A stretch of 64,000 bases of DNA from Flavobacterium sp. N2270 (GCF_025947225.1 NZ_CP110005.1:186001-250000); one strand, 5' to 3'; numbered from the stretch's first letter, positions 37,441 through 46,735 are shown. The notes: generated by a model from the letters alone, not told the origin. Numbers and translations: made by a program.

Positions 37441-38057
37441 TACTTCTGAATGATTACATAAGAGTTCTTGTGTCCAGGAATAGCTCCTTTAACAACTAAT
37501 AAGTTCTTTTCAGCAACAACTTTCAAAACTTTTAAATTTTGAACTGTAACATTATCACCACCCATTCTACCAGCCATTCGCATTCCCTTGAATACTCTAG
37601 ACGGATAAGATGAAGCTCCAACAGAACCAGGTGCTCTCAAACGGTTATGTTGACCATGAGTCGCTTGACCAACACCACCAAAACCGTGACGTTTTACAAC
37701 ACCCTGAAAACCTTTACCTTTTGACACTCCTTGAACGTCAACATACTCACCTTCAATGAATAAATCCACAGTGATAACATCACCTAATTTGTGCTCTTGT
37801 TCAAACTCCTTAATTTCAACGACTTTTTTCTTCGCAACAGTTCCTGCTTTCTTAAAGTGAGCTGCCTCAGCTTTAACAGTTTGCTTTTCAGATTTGTCAT
37901 CGAAACCAAGTTGTAGAGCAACGTACCCGTCAACCTCCTCGGTTCTGACTTGGGTAACTACACATGGACCAGCTTCAATTACTGTACAAGGAATATTTTT
38001 CCCGTTTTCATCAAAAATGCTAGTCATGCCAATTTTTCTTCCGATTAACCCAGACAT
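37440..38057 (-). CDS. rplC: 50S ribosomal protein L3
   Basis: L3 nucleates large-subunit assembly and reaches the peptidyl transferase centre. The 205-residue protein starts [20 protein letters not shown] and has the conserved [21 protein letters not shown] with [18 protein letters not shown]. It is the first gene after a 222-base gap that holds the rpsJ terminator and a consensus promoter, so here the S10 operon starts at rplC instead of rpsJ. Confidence 0.98.
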
Positions 38058-38110
38058 ATTAAACTAATTATTAATTAAATTTTACTTTTTGTATACATAT
38101 AATACATACA

Positions 38111-38128
38111 CACCTCTTTTTGAGGGTG
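38111..38128 (-). promoter_or_regulatory. Stem-loop at the predicted 5' end of the rplC operon mRNA
   Basis: Directly downstream of the rplC -7 box the minus strand reads CACCCTC-AAAAA-GAGGTG, a 6-bp stem with one bulge and an A-rich loop. It lies at or next to the expected transcription start, about 55 bases before the ATG. A similar element follows the rpsL promoter. Confidence 0.55.
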
Positions 38129-38160
38129 CAAATATATAATTTTTTTTTAAATACCGCAAA
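38129..38160 (-). promoter_or_regulatory. S10 operon promoter before rplC (TTTG-N20-TATATTTG)
   Basis: TTTG at 38160-38157 lies 20 bases from TATATTTG at 38136-38129, an exact Bacteroidetes -33/-7 arrangement. The -33 TTTG is itself the end of a second TATATTTG (38164-38157), so two overlapping promoters are possible. Confidence 0.75.
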
Positions 38161-38217
38161 TATAATTAGTTAGACCAAAAAATAAGTTTTTGACCTAAAA
38201 AACAACTTGAAGTATTT

Positions 38218-38252
38218 AAAAAAACCGCAGTACATAAATACTTGCGGTTTTT
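38218..38252 (-). terminator. Terminator after rpsJ (str operon)
   Basis: AAAAACCGC-AGTA pairs with TACT-(T)-GCGGTTTTT around a 6-base loop with one bulged base. A T-run follows. It lies 27 bases beyond the rpsJ stop. Confidence 0.85.
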
Positions 38253-38279
38253 ATTACTGACCAAACAGTTATATTGAAA

Positions 38280-38585
38280 TTATACTTTAATTTCAACTTC
38301 AACACCACTCGGTAACTCTAATTTCATTAAAGCATCGATAGTTTTTGAAGAAGAACTATAAATATCTAATAACCTCTTGTAAGAGCTTAATTCAAATTGC
38401 TCTCTAGATTTTTTATTTACGTGTGGTGAACGTAAAACAGTGAAAATCTTTTTATTTGTTGGTAAAGGAATTGGCCCAGTAACTACAGCACCAGTACTCT
38501 TTACAGTTTTTACAATCTTTTCAGCAGACTTGTCTACCAACATGTGATCGTAAGATTTTAATTTTATTCTGATTTTTTGACTCAT
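38280..38585 (-). CDS. rpsJ: 30S ribosomal protein S10
   Basis: S10 is a 30S head protein, also a NusE antitermination factor. The 101-residue product starts [25 protein letters not shown] and ends SGVEVEIKV. It lies 11 bases behind fusA and ahead of a strong terminator, so it belongs to the str unit and not to the unit beginning with rplC. Confidence 0.98.
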   Translation of the reverse strand: MSQKIRIKLKSYDHMLVDKSAEKIVKTVKSTGAVVTGPIPLPTNKKIFTVLRSPHVNKKSREQFELSSYKRLLDIYSSSSKTIDALMKLELPSGVEVEIKV

Positions 38586-38596
38586 TTTCTTAAAAA

Positions 38597-40753
38597 TTAA
38601 GCGTTACCTTTTGCTTTTTTAATTACTTCTTCTGAAATATTAGAAGGTGTTTCTGCATAGTGAGAGAACTCCATTGTAGAAGTAGCTCTACCAGATGACA
38701 ATGTTCTCAATGTAGTTACATAACCAAACATCTCAGATAAAGGCACATCAGCTTTAATAGTTTTTGCACCAGATCTATCTCCCATGTCATTAACTTGACC
38801 TCTTCTTCTATTTAAATCCCCAACGATATCACCCATATTTTCTTCTGGAGTAATAACTTCGATTTTCATAATAGGCTCAAGAATAACAGCTCCTGCAGCT
38901 TTAGCTACTTCTTTATACCCCATTTTTGCCGCTAATTCAAAAGAAAGAGCATCAGAATCTACAGGGTGAAAAGATCCATCAGACAAAGTAACTCTCAAAC
39001 TATCCACAGCATAACCTGCTAATGGACCAGTTTTCATAGCTTCACGGAAACCTTTTTCAACAGCAGGAATATATTCTTTAGGAACATTTCCTCCTTTAAC
39101 AGCATTAATAAATTGTAACCCTACAGCTGGCTTACCATCAACATCTTCAGCAGGCTCTAATGTAAATACAATATCACCGAATTTACCACGTCCACCAGAT
39201 TGTTTCTTGTAAGTTTCTCTATGAGTAGCAGATCTTGTAAATGCTTCTTTATATTCAACTTGAGGCTCACCTTGGTCAACTTCAACTTTAAATTCACGCT
39301 TCATTCTATCAATCAAGATATCTAAGTGTAACTCACCCATACCTGAAATAATAGTTTGACCTGAAGCCTCATCAGTTCTAACTGTAAATGTAGGATCCTC
39401 TTCAGCTAACTTAGCTAAAGCCATACCCATTTTATCAACGTCAGCTTTTGTTTTAGGCTCAATTGCAATACCAATTACAGGATCAGGGAATTTCATTGAC
39501 TCAAGAATAATTGGGTGCTTTTCGTCACACATTGTATCCCCAGTTTTGATATCTTTAAATCCTACAGCAGCTCCAATATCTCCAGCCTCAATATATTCGA
39601 TTGGATTTTGTTTGTTAGCATGCATTTGGTAAATACGAGAGATACGCTCTTTATTTCCTGAACGAGTGTTCAAAATATAAGATCCCGCATCTAAACGTCC
39701 TGAATAAGCACGGAAGAACGCTAAACGACCAACATAAGGGTCAGTAGCAATTTTAAATGCTAAAGCAGCAAATGGCTCTTTAACATCTGGCTTACGTAAT
39801 ATTTTTGTTTGATCTTCTTCTAATAAATCAGCATCATCAGGATGAATCCCCTCAATACCTTCTTTATCCATTGGAGATGGTAAATACTTACATACAGCAT
39901 CTAACATAAATTGAACTCCTTTGTTTTTAAACGCAGAACCAGCAATCATAGGAATGATAGCCATATCAATTGTAGCAGCTCTTAATGCAGCATTAATTTC
40001 ATCTTCAGTTATTGAATTCTCATCTTCCATATACTTATCTAAAAGATTTTCGTCATATGTAGCGATTTCTTCAATAAGAATAGAACGATATTGTTTAACT
40101 TCATCAACCATATCAGCTGGAATATCAATAATATCAAAAGTAGCTCCTTGAGTTTCATCATGCCATACAATAGCTTGATTTTTAACTAAATCAACAACTC
40201 CTCTGAAATCATTTTCCTCACCAATAGGTAAAGTGATAGCAACAGCATTTGATTTCAACATATCTTTTACCTGTTGACATACTGCTAAGAAATTAGATCC
40301 TTGACGGTCCATTTTATTAACAAATCCCATACGAGGTACTCTATATTGATCAGCAAGTCTCCAGTTAGTTTCTGATTGAGGTTCAACACCATCAACAGCA
40401 CTAAATAAGAAAACTAAACCATCTAATACACGTAACGAACGATTTACCTCTACAGTAAAATCAACGTGTCCCGGAGTATCAATAATATTAAAGTGGTAAG
40501 GTATAGACTCTGGCAACAATGCACCTTGCTTTGTTGGAAAATTCCACTCACAAGTAGTTGCAGCAGAAGTAATAGTAATACCTCTTTCTTGTTCTTGAGC
40601 CATCCAGTCCATTGTTGCTGCACCATCATGCACTTCACCAATTTTATGCGATTTCCCAGTATAGAATAATACACGCTCTGTTGTTGTTGTTTTACCAGCA
40701 TCAATGTGAGCAGCAATTCCAATATTTCTTGTATATTTTAAATCTCTTCCCAT
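38597..40753 (-). CDS. fusA: Elongation factor G
   Basis: EF-G is the GTPase that drives ribosomal translocation. The 718-residue protein has all five domains; the G domain shows [12 protein letters not shown] (P-loop), RGITITSAA switch [10 protein letters not shown] and NKMDRQG. The C-terminal domain includes [20 protein letters not shown]. It lies between rpsG and rpsJ; tuf is not next to it, which is usual in Bacteroidetes. Confidence 0.98.
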   Translation of the reverse strand: MGRDLKYTRNIGIAAHIDAGKTTTTERVLFYTGKSHKIGEVHDGAATMDWMAQEQERGITITSAATTCEWNFPTKQGALLPESIPYHFNIIDTPGHVDFTVEVNRSLRVLDGLVFLFSAVDGVEPQSETNWRLADQYRVPRMGFVNKMDRQGSNFLAVCQQVKDMLKSNAVAITLPIGEENDFRGVVDLVKNQAIVWHDETQGATFDIIDIPADMVDEVKQYRSILIEEIATYDENLLDKYMEDENSITEDEINAALRAATIDMAIIPMIAGSAFKNKGVQFMLDAVCKYLPSPMDKEGIEGIHPDDADLLEEDQTKILRKPDVKEPFAALAFKIATDPYVGRLAFFRAYSGRLDAGSYILNTRSGNKERISRIYQMHANKQNPIEYIEAGDIGAAVGFKDIKTGDTMCDEKHPIILESMKFPDPVIGIAIEPKTKADVDKMGMALAKLAEEDPTFTVRTDEASGQTIISGMGELHLDILIDRMKREFKVEVDQGEPQVEYKEAFTRSATHRETYKKQSGGRGKFGDIVFTLEPAEDVDGKPAVGLQFINAVKGGNVPKEYIPAVEKGFREAMKTGPLAGYAVDSLRVTLSDGSFHPVDSDALSFELAAKMGYKEVAKAAGAVILEPIMKIEVITPEENMGDIVGDLNRRRGQVNDMGDRSGAKTIKADVPLSEMFGYVTTLRTLSSGRATSTMEFSHYAETPSNISEEVIKKAKGNA

Positions 40754-40762
40754 TTCTTCTAA

Positions 40763-41239
40763 TTAAAATCTAAAGTGTGAGAATGCTTTATTTGCATCTG
40801 CCATTTTATGAGTATCCATTCTTTTCTTAACCGCAGCACCTTCTTCTTTAGAAGCTGCTAAGATTTCAGACGACAATTTACCTGCCATAGATTTCTCATT
40901 TCTTTTTCTTGCATATAATATTAACCATTTCATTGCAGTAGAAATTTTTCTATCTGGACGAATTGGCATTGGTATTTGGAACGTTGCTCCACCTACTCTA
41001 CGGCTTCTTACTTCTACGTGAGGCATAACATTTGTTAATGCATCTTTCCATAGCTCTAAAGCTGTTTTTTCTGTATCTCCTTTTTTAGCTTCTACAATGT
41101 CTAATGCATCATAAAATACTTTAAAAGCTGTTGATTTTTTACCATCCCACATTAAGTTGTTTACAAAACGTGTTACTAACTGATCGTTAAATTTAGGATC
41201 CGGTAAAAGAGGTCTTTTTTTGGCTGCTCTTTTTCTCAT
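40763..41239 (-). CDS. rpsG: 30S ribosomal protein S7
   Basis: S7 is the primary binder of the 16S 3' domain and in E. coli represses the str operon. The 158-residue protein begins [30 protein letters not shown] and ends [13 protein letters not shown]. It lies between rpsL and fusA. Confidence 0.98.
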   Translation of the reverse strand: MRKRAAKKRPLLPDPKFNDQLVTRFVNNLMWDGKKSTAFKVFYDALDIVEAKKGDTEKTALELWKDALTNVMPHVEVRSRRVGGATFQIPMPIRPDRKISTAMKWLILYARKRNEKSMAGKLSSEILAASKEEGAAVKKRMDTHKMADANKAFSHFRF

Positions 41240-41263
41240 GTCTTTTCTTTAAAAGTTTAAAAA

Positions 41264-41647
41264 TTACTTTTTAGCGTCTTTTGGTCTTTTTGCTCCGTAC
41301 TTAGATCTTCTTTGAGTTCTACCGCTAACTCCGGCAGTATCCAAAGCACCACGTACAATGTGGTATCTAACACCTGGCAAATCTTTAACTCTTCCACCTC
41401 TAACTAATACTATCGAGTGCTCCTGTAAATTATGTCCTTCTCCAGGGATGTAAGCATTTACTTCATTACCATTTGTCAAACGCACACGCGCAACTTTACG
41501 CATTGCTGAGTTTGGTTTTTTAGGTGTTGTAGTATACACACGCGTACAAACCCCTCTTCTTTGAGGACAAGAATCTAAAGCAGCCGATTTACTCTTCTTA
41601 GTTATTTTGGCTCTTCCTGTTCTTACTAATTGTTGAATTGTTGGCAT
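41264..41647 (-). CDS. rpsL: 30S ribosomal protein S12
   Basis: S12 is at the decoding centre. The 127-residue protein begins [21 protein letters not shown] and has the lysine of TTPKKPNSA and of [13 protein letters not shown] unchanged, so no classical streptomycin-resistance substitution is seen. It is the first gene of the str operon, behind a TACATTTG -7 box and a 5' stem-loop. Confidence 0.98.
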   Translation of the reverse strand: MPTIQQLVRTGRAKITKKSKSAALDSCPQRRGVCTRVYTTTPKKPNSAMRKVARVRLTNGNEVNAYIPGEGHNLQEHSIVLVRGGRVKDLPGVRYHIVRGALDTAGVSGRTQRRSKYGAKRPKDAKK

Positions 41648-41678
41648 AACTGTTAATAATTGTTACTAATAATTTAAT

Positions 41679-41698
41679 ATCCCCGCTTTTTAGGGGAT
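41679..41698 (-). promoter_or_regulatory. Stem-loop at the predicted 5' end of the str operon mRNA
   Basis: ATCCCC and GGGGAT form a perfect 6-bp stem with an 8-base A-rich loop. The hairpin begins two bases after the -7 element, so it would sit at the extreme 5' end of the transcript. Confidence 0.6.
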
Positions 41699-41699
41699 G

Positions 41700-41707
41700 C
41701 AAATGTA
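41700..41707 (-). promoter_or_regulatory. -7 element of the str operon promoter
   Basis: TACATTTG fits TAnnTTTG and is 52 bases before the rpsL ATG. TTTG at spacing 15 is the nearest -33-like box, shorter than the usual 19-21. Confidence 0.6.
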
Positions 41708-41865
41708 ATGATTAATTTAAACAAAACAAACTTAATCCATTAATTTTCAATCATCTCTAAATGAAATATTTATTTACATTAAAAAACAGAATTAATAACT
41801 TAGTTTCATCAAGCTATTTACAAGACATTATACTTAATTTATTTTTTTTACGTTTCTTTACATCA

Positions 41866-43527
41866 ATGAAATATTTTATTCTGTTTTTTACTTTATTTAC
41901 TTGCAATCTTTCTATTTCTCAAAACTTTTATTTGAAAATTGAAGGCGAAAATGACTTTGAAACCAAGCAAATTGACTCTATAAACTATAAGAGTAAACAT
42001 AAACTTGTGGCAGATATATTAAAGGAGAAAGAAATATTTGATTTAACACTTCAAAACAATGGTTTTTTTGAAGCTGAATTAATAAAACAAACAAAAACGA
42101 ACGACAGTACATTTTTATTTCAATATAAATTAGGCTTACCTTTTAAAAAGATACATATATATACAGGTACAATTTCAGAAGACATTTTAGCTACACTTCA
42201 AATAGAATCCGACTCCATTCGACTGAAAATAAAAGAAACTGAGAGTTGGATGCAATCTAAAGTCAACTTACTTGAAAAGAAAGGCTATTCATTAGCTAAA
42301 CTTTCATTGACTAATCATAAACAAATTAAAAATAAACTTACTGCTACTTTATTTATAGAATTAAACCAAAAAAGAACAGTTGATGATTTGGTCATTCTTG
42401 GATATGATAAATTTCCAACAAACATTAAAAAGAATTGGATTAAAAAATATAAAAGAAGAACCTTCAACCAAGATTTGGTAAAAGAGATAAACGATGATTT
42501 TTCCGAACTTCCATTCATTACACAAACAAAATATCCAGAAATATTATTTACTGAAAATTCAACAAAGATTTATACTTATCTAGAAAAAACAAAACCAAAT
42601 AAATTTGATGGCTTTATTGGTTTTTCAAACGATGAAAATAACAAGTTGATTTTTAACGGATATTTGGATTTATCACTACAAAACATTTTCAATTCAGGAG
42701 AAAAATTTAAACTCTATTGGAAAAACGACGGAAAACAACAAACTTCTTTTAACCTTGGAACAGAATTACCTTACTTATTTAAAAGTCCGCTTGGATTAAA
42801 AGCTGATTTACGAATATTTAAAAGAGACAGTACATTTCAAAACACAATTACCGATTTAAATTTAGGTTATTATTTTACGTATAACAAAAAAGTATATTTA
42901 GGTTTTCAAAACACCAAATCAGTAGACATCCAAAAAGTAAATTCAGCAACTTTAAATACATTTACCAATACTTTTTACACCACAAGTTTTGAATATTTCA
43001 AAAGAAAAATAGATGACTTCTTATTTCCAGAAAGAACAAATTTCCTTTTCAAAACAGGTTTTGGAAATCGTAAAATAGCTTCCGAAAACACTTCTCAATT
43101 TTTTGGACAAATAGACGCTACTCATATTTTATATTTAAACACCAAAAACAACATTCGAATAAAAAACCAAACGTTTTATTTAAATAGTGATACTTATATA
43201 ATAAACGAACTGTATCGCTTTGGAGGAATCAATTCCATTAGAGGTTTTAGAGAAAATAGTTTACAAGCCAACTTCTTCTCAGGCTTAATGCTTGAATACA
43301 ACTATATTCTAGCACCAAATATTTATGTTCATTCTATAACTGATTACGGCTATTTTCAAGATAAATCATCAGAAATACAAGATAGCCTTCTCGGGCTTGG
43401 ATTTGGATTTGGATTACTAACCAATAACGGTCTTTTTAATTTGGTTTATGCAAATGGCTCTACAAATAATCAAGCGATCAAACTTTCAAATTCTATAATT
43501 CACATTAGTTTTAAAACGAATTTTTAA
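41866..43527 (+). CDS. BamA/TamA-like outer membrane barrel protein
   Basis: The 553-residue protein has a signal peptide (MKYFILFFTLFTCNLSISQN), then about 200 residues with POTRA-like alternation of strands and helices, and a C-terminal domain with beta-barrel periodicity. FGGINSIRGFREN resembles the conserved RGF/RGY motif of Omp85 proteins, and the chain ends in phenylalanine. I chose the ATG at 41866 to keep the signal peptide at the N-terminus; a frame from 41761 adds an unlikely extension. It may insert or export outer-membrane proteins or lipids, but the exact role and partner are unknown. It is followed 51 bases later by rlmB, which has its own promoter box. Confidence 0.75.
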   Translation: MKYFILFFTLFTCNLSISQNFYLKIEGENDFETKQIDSINYKSKHKLVADILKEKEIFDLTLQNNGFFEAELIKQTKTNDSTFLFQYKLGLPFKKIHIYTGTISEDILATLQIESDSIRLKIKETESWMQSKVNLLEKKGYSLAKLSLTNHKQIKNKLTATLFIELNQKRTVDDLVILGYDKFPTNIKKNWIKKYKRRTFNQDLVKEINDDFSELPFITQTKYPEILFTENSTKIYTYLEKTKPNKFDGFIGFSNDENNKLIFNGYLDLSLQNIFNSGEKFKLYWKNDGKQQTSFNLGTELPYLFKSPLGLKADLRIFKRDSTFQNTITDLNLGYYFTYNKKVYLGFQNTKSVDIQKVNSATLNTFTNTFYTTSFEYFKRKIDDFLFPERTNFLFKTGFGNRKIASENTSQFFGQIDATHILYLNTKNNIRIKNQTFYLNSDTYIINELYRFGGINSIRGFRENSLQANFFSGLMLEYNYILAPNIYVHSITDYGYFQDKSSEIQDSLLGLGFGFGLLTNNGLFNLVYANGSTNNQAIKLSNSIIHISFKTNF

Positions 43528-43566
43528 AAAATTTCTAACTTGTAACTTTTACTTCTAACTTTAATT

Positions 43567-43574
43567 TATCTTTG
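43567..43574 (+). promoter_or_regulatory. -7 element four bases before the rlmB start
   Basis: TATCTTTG ends four bases before the rlmB ATG. This spacing would place the transcription start at the start codon. A TTG occurs at spacing 24, longer than optimal. Confidence 0.6.
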
Positions 43575-43578
43575 CCAA

Positions 43579-44313
43579 ATGGAAAAAGAAAATCAAATAT
43601 TTGGAATTAGAGCAATAATAGAAGCTATTGTTGCAGGAAAAGAAGTCGATAAAGTTTTTATTCAAAAAGACGCACAAGGCGAATTGATGCAAGAGCTTTT
43701 GAAAACAATGAAAAAAAACAATATTAATTTTGTTTATGTTCCTGTTGAAAAACTTAACCGATTAACTTCTAAAAACCACCAAGGTGCAGTTGCAAGTATT
43801 TCACCTGTTTCTTTCCATGATTTAGAAACGTTGGTTACAGCAGTTTTAGAAAAAGAAAAAACACCTTTATTTTTAATATTAGACCAATTGTCTGACGCTA
43901 GAAATTTTGGAGCTATTATCAGAACTGCAGAATGTACTGGAGTTGACGGAATTATTATTCAAAAACAAGGTTCTGCACCTGTAAATGGAGATACTGTAAA
44001 AACTAGTGCTGGTGCAGTATTTAATGTCCCAATTTGCAAAGTAGACCACATTAAAGACGCTATTTTCTTTTTACAAGGAAGCGGAATCAAAACTGTTGCT
44101 GCAACTGAAAAAACCGACAATACCATTTACGACATATCACTTGCTGAACCTACTGCAATTATAATGGGAAGTGAAGACCGTGGTGTAAACCCCTCAGTAT
44201 TGAAAATTGTAGATGAAAAAGCAAAATTACCAATGTATGGAACTATAGAATCGTTAAATGTTTCTGTGGCTTGTGGCGCTTTTTTATATGAAACGGTAAG
44301 ACAAAGACAGTAG
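43579..44313 (+). CDS. rlmB: 23S rRNA (guanosine-2'-O-)-methyltransferase RlmB
   Basis: This SpoU/TrmH-class SPOUT enzyme would methylate G2251 of 23S rRNA with AdoMet. The 244-residue protein has an N-terminal L30e-like substrate domain (IFGIRAIIEAIVAGKEVDKVFIQ) and the SPOUT motifs LDQLSDARNFGAIIRTAE, GAVFNVPI, and the knot sequence IMGSEDRGVNPSVL followed by LNVSVACGAFLYE. Other SpoU members are the main alternative. The promoter box sits immediately upstream, giving a probable leaderless mRNA. Confidence 0.9.
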   Translation: MEKENQIFGIRAIIEAIVAGKEVDKVFIQKDAQGELMQELLKTMKKNNINFVYVPVEKLNRLTSKNHQGAVASISPVSFHDLETLVTAVLEKEKTPLFLILDQLSDARNFGAIIRTAECTGVDGIIIQKQGSAPVNGDTVKTSAGAVFNVPICKVDHIKDAIFFLQGSGIKTVAATEKTDNTIYDISLAEPTAIIMGSEDRGVNPSVLKIVDEKAKLPMYGTIESLNVSVACGAFLYETVRQRQ

Positions 44314-44385
44314 ATTGAAGAAGGTAGAGTTTAGATTATTGATTTCAGATTGTTTTAAAAATCAAAAGTCGTTAATCTATAACCA

Positions 44386-45144
44386 TCAATCTTTTTTAAT
44401 TCCAATAAAATTATAAATTACCTTTAAAGAAGTTGTAAAGTATTCCTTTACGACTTCTTCTGGTTTTGGCAGAGGGTTAAATTTTCCTGTTTCGTCAAAA
44501 TTTTTTATAAATGGATCCAGCTCTGGGTTAAAATCAGGTTTTTCCCAGTCGTATAAAATAGGTTTTGCAAATTGAGGTGTTCTTAAAACCAAAGCAAAAG
44601 CAATTCCTGTTAAAAAACCACTTAAATGTCCTTCCCAAGAAATAGCGTCATCTACTTTTGGAAACATATACCAAACCATTCCGCCATAAAACACAACGAT
44701 TAGCAAAGACAAGGCAACTAAACGATAATATTTGGTAAAAATTCCTTTAAAAAACATAAAACTTACCAAAGCATAAATTAATCCGCTTGCACCAATATGA
44801 TAACTCGGTCTTCCTAACAACCAAGTTCCTAAACCTGAAAATATAATTCCGAAAATAAGAACTACAAAAGACTGTTCTCTATAAAAAAATCGTAGTGCCG
44901 CTAACAAAACTAATAAGGCTAGTGAATTATTTATTAAATGTTTTAAATCGCCATGCAAAAAAGCACTGAAGAAAATTCCTTTTGCACCAAATGCTTCTCT
45001 TGGATACACACCATAATGTGATAAGCTGATATGAAAGTGTTTTTCTACCCAAAATACTGTCCAAAGCGACAATACAAAGAGTAATGGTAACAGTACTACC
45101 GATGGCGTAAAAACAAATGGATTTTCTAAACTTGGTTTTTTCAT
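44386..45144 (-). CDS. Rhomboid family intramembrane serine protease
   Basis: The 252-residue protein has six or so membrane helices and the catalytic dyad of rhomboid proteases: Ser120 in GASG and His173 in WEGHLSG. The HLINN segment in the second core helix is also conserved. It would cleave membrane proteins within or near the bilayer; the substrates are unknown. It converges on rlmB across a short A/T-rich degenerate repeat tract, and its promoter lies just upstream. Confidence 0.92.
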   Translation of the reverse strand: MKKPSLENPFVFTPSVVLLPLLFVLSLWTVFWVEKHFHISLSHYGVYPREAFGAKGIFFSAFLHGDLKHLINNSLALLVLLAALRFFYREQSFVVLIFGIIFSGLGTWLLGRPSYHIGASGLIYALVSFMFFKGIFTKYYRLVALSLLIVVFYGGMVWYMFPKVDDAISWEGHLSGFLTGIAFALVLRTPQFAKPILYDWEKPDFNPELDPFIKNFDETGKFNPLPKPEEVVKEYFTTSLKVIYNFIGIKKD

Positions 45145-45157
45145 ATAATTGTAATCT

Positions 45158-45165
45158 CAAAGATA
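45158..45165 (-). promoter_or_regulatory. -7 element of the rhomboid gene
   Basis: TATCTTTG on the minus strand is 13 bases before the ATG at 45144. There is no clear TTG at -33. Confidence 0.5.
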
Positions 45166-45231
45166 AGACCAAATAATTTGTTGTGCTATTTTGTCAGAAA
45201 AAAGAAAAAATACAAGTCCAAAAGAATATAA

Positions 45232-45296
45232 GATAGCCCTGATAGAGCCGATAGCTTTGTAGCGAAGCGGAAAACTAAAGGTGAAAGCAGGAATAT
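45232..45296. repeat. Possible degenerate copy of a dispersed Flavobacterium intergenic element
   Basis: The segment reads AGATAGCCCTGATAGAGCCG, then AGCGAAGCGGAAAACTAAAG, then GTGAAAGCAGGAATATGG. This resembles a GATAGCCC...AGCGG...GAAAGCAGGA element that I recall from many Flavobacterium intergenic regions. It lies between the divergent rhomboid and rarA promoters. Confidence 0.4.
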
Positions 45297-45337
45297 GGAT
45301 TGCAAAAACATCAAAAACTTTCGCTTCAAAATAAAGA

Positions 45338-45368
45338 TTGTTTCATAAAAAGGATATGATTAAATTTG
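45338..45368 (+). promoter_or_regulatory. rarA promoter (TTG-N20-TAAATTTG)
   Basis: TTG at 45338-45340 and TAAATTTG at 45361-45368 are 20 bases apart, a full consensus match. The ATG of rarA begins after only four more bases, which predicts a leaderless transcript. Confidence 0.75.
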
Positions 45369-45372
45369 TGCT

Positions 45373-46650
45373 ATGGAAGCACCGTTAGCAGAAAGAATTA
45401 GACCCAAAAACTTATCGGAATATATTAGTCAGTTGCATTTAGTAGGCGAACAAGGTTCGTTAACACATCAAATTGCAAAAGGAATAATTCCAAGTTTAAT
45501 TTTATGGGGACCGCCTGGAACCGGAAAAACGACTTTAGCGCAAATAATGGCTGAAGAAAGTAAGCGACCATTTTATATTTTAAGCGCTATTAATAGTGGT
45601 GTAAAAGATATTCGTGAAGTTTTAGAGAAAGCCAAACAAAGTGGCGGAATTTTTACGGCTAAAAACCCCATTTTATTTATAGATGAGATTCATCGTTTTA
45701 GTAAATCGCAACAAGATTCTTTATTAGCAGCAGTTGAAAAAGGTTGGGTAACCTTAATAGGAGCCACGACTGAAAATCCGAGTTTTGAAGTAATTCCTGC
45801 TTTATTGTCAAGATGTCAGGTTTATGTGTTGAATCCGTTTTCGAAAGATGATTTAGAAGCATTATTAAATCGAGCAATTGCTACAGATCGTTATTTACAA
45901 ACTAAAAAAATTGAATTAAAAGAAACCGAAGCTTTACTGCGATTATCGGGCGGTGATGGAAGAAAATTATTAAACGTTTTTGAATTAGTAATTAATGCAA
46001 CCGAAGAAGACACGATTGTAATTACCAATGAAAAAGTAATGCAATTGGCTCAAAAAAACACCGTTTTATACGACAAAACCGGCGAACAACATTATGATAT
46101 TGTTTCAGCATTTATAAAATCGATACGAGGAAGTGATCCAAATGGTGCAGTTTATTGGTTAGCTCGAATGATTGAAGGCGGAGAAGACGTGAAATTTATA
46201 GCTAGAAGATTATTAATTTTAGCTAGTGAAGATATTGGAAATGCCAATCCAACCGCATTAATTATGGCAAATAACACGTTTCAAGCAGTTACAACAATTG
46301 GTTACCCTGAAAGTAGAATTATCTTGAGTCAGTGTGCTATATATTTAGCGAGTTCAGCAAAAAGTAACGCGAGTTATATGGCCATTGGAAAAGCACAACA
46401 ATTGGTAAAACAAACAGGCGACTTGCCAGTTCCGTTACATTTGCGAAATGCTCCAACCAAATTAATGAAAGAATTAGGCTATGGCGATGAATATAAATAT
46501 TCGCACGATTATGCCAATAATTTTGCTGAGCAAGAATTCTTGCCAAATGAAGTTTCAGAAACTAAATTTTTTGAACCTGGTGATAACGCTCGTGAAAGAG
46601 AATTACGCACTTTCTTGAAAAATAGATGGAAAGATAAATATGGGTATTAG
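45373..46650 (+). CDS. rarA: Replication-associated recombination protein A (AAA+ ATPase)
   Basis: RarA (MgsA) is an AAA+ ATPase that acts at stalled replication forks with SSB. The 425-residue protein has Walker A GPPGTGKT (46-53), Walker B ILFIDEIH (100-107), sensor 1 in GATTENPSF, and the C-terminal tetramerisation domain with [14 protein letters not shown] and [14 protein letters not shown]. The stop codon TAG lies in the first unit of the downstream heptamer array. It is monocistronic. Confidence 0.95.
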   Translation: MEAPLAERIRPKNLSEYISQLHLVGEQGSLTHQIAKGIIPSLILWGPPGTGKTTLAQIMAEESKRPFYILSAINSGVKDIREVLEKAKQSGGIFTAKNPILFIDEIHRFSKSQQDSLLAAVEKGWVTLIGATTENPSFEVIPALLSRCQVYVLNPFSKDDLEALLNRAIATDRYLQTKKIELKETEALLRLSGGDGRKLLNVFELVINATEEDTIVITNEKVMQLAQKNTVLYDKTGEQHYDIVSAFIKSIRGSDPNGAVYWLARMIEGGEDVKFIARRLLILASEDIGNANPTALIMANNTFQAVTTIGYPESRIILSQCAIYLASSAKSNASYMAIGKAQQLVKQTGDLPVPLHLRNAPTKLMKELGYGDEYKYSHDYANNFAEQEFLPNEVSETKFFEPGDNARERELRTFLKNRWKDKYGY

Positions 46651-46692
46651 GTATTAGGTATTAGGTATTAGGTATTAGGTATTAGGTATTAG
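46644..46692. repeat. Tandem heptamer array (GTATTAG)x7
   Basis: Seven exact head-to-tail copies of GTATTAG occupy 49 bases. The first copy contains the stop codon of rarA. Eight bases separate it from a second, unrelated heptamer array. Confidence 0.95.
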
Positions 46693-46700
46693 CAAAATTA

Positions 46701-46735
46701 CTTTTTACTTTTTACTTTTTACTTTTTACTTTTTA
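46701..46735. repeat. Tandem heptamer array (CTTTTTA)x5
   Basis: Five exact copies of CTTTTTA occupy 35 bases and abut the stop codon of the convergent gene at 46736. The two arrays together fill the whole gap between the converging genes. Confidence 0.95.

Noticed and set aside
40450..40722. Overlapping open frame within fusA
   Set aside because: It lies wholly inside the conserved EF-G GTPase domain in another frame and is leucine/glutamine low complexity.
32629..41647. Missing tuf gene as evidence of deletion in the str operon
   Set aside because: tuf is usually located elsewhere in Bacteroidetes, so its absence here is normal.
41679..41698. Riboswitch before rpsL
   Set aside because: Only a single 6-bp hairpin is present; there is no room for a ligand-binding fold in about 50 leader bases.
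46644..46735. CRISPR-like array
   Set aside because: The repeats are 7 bases long, directly tandem and have no spacers; no cas genes are near.
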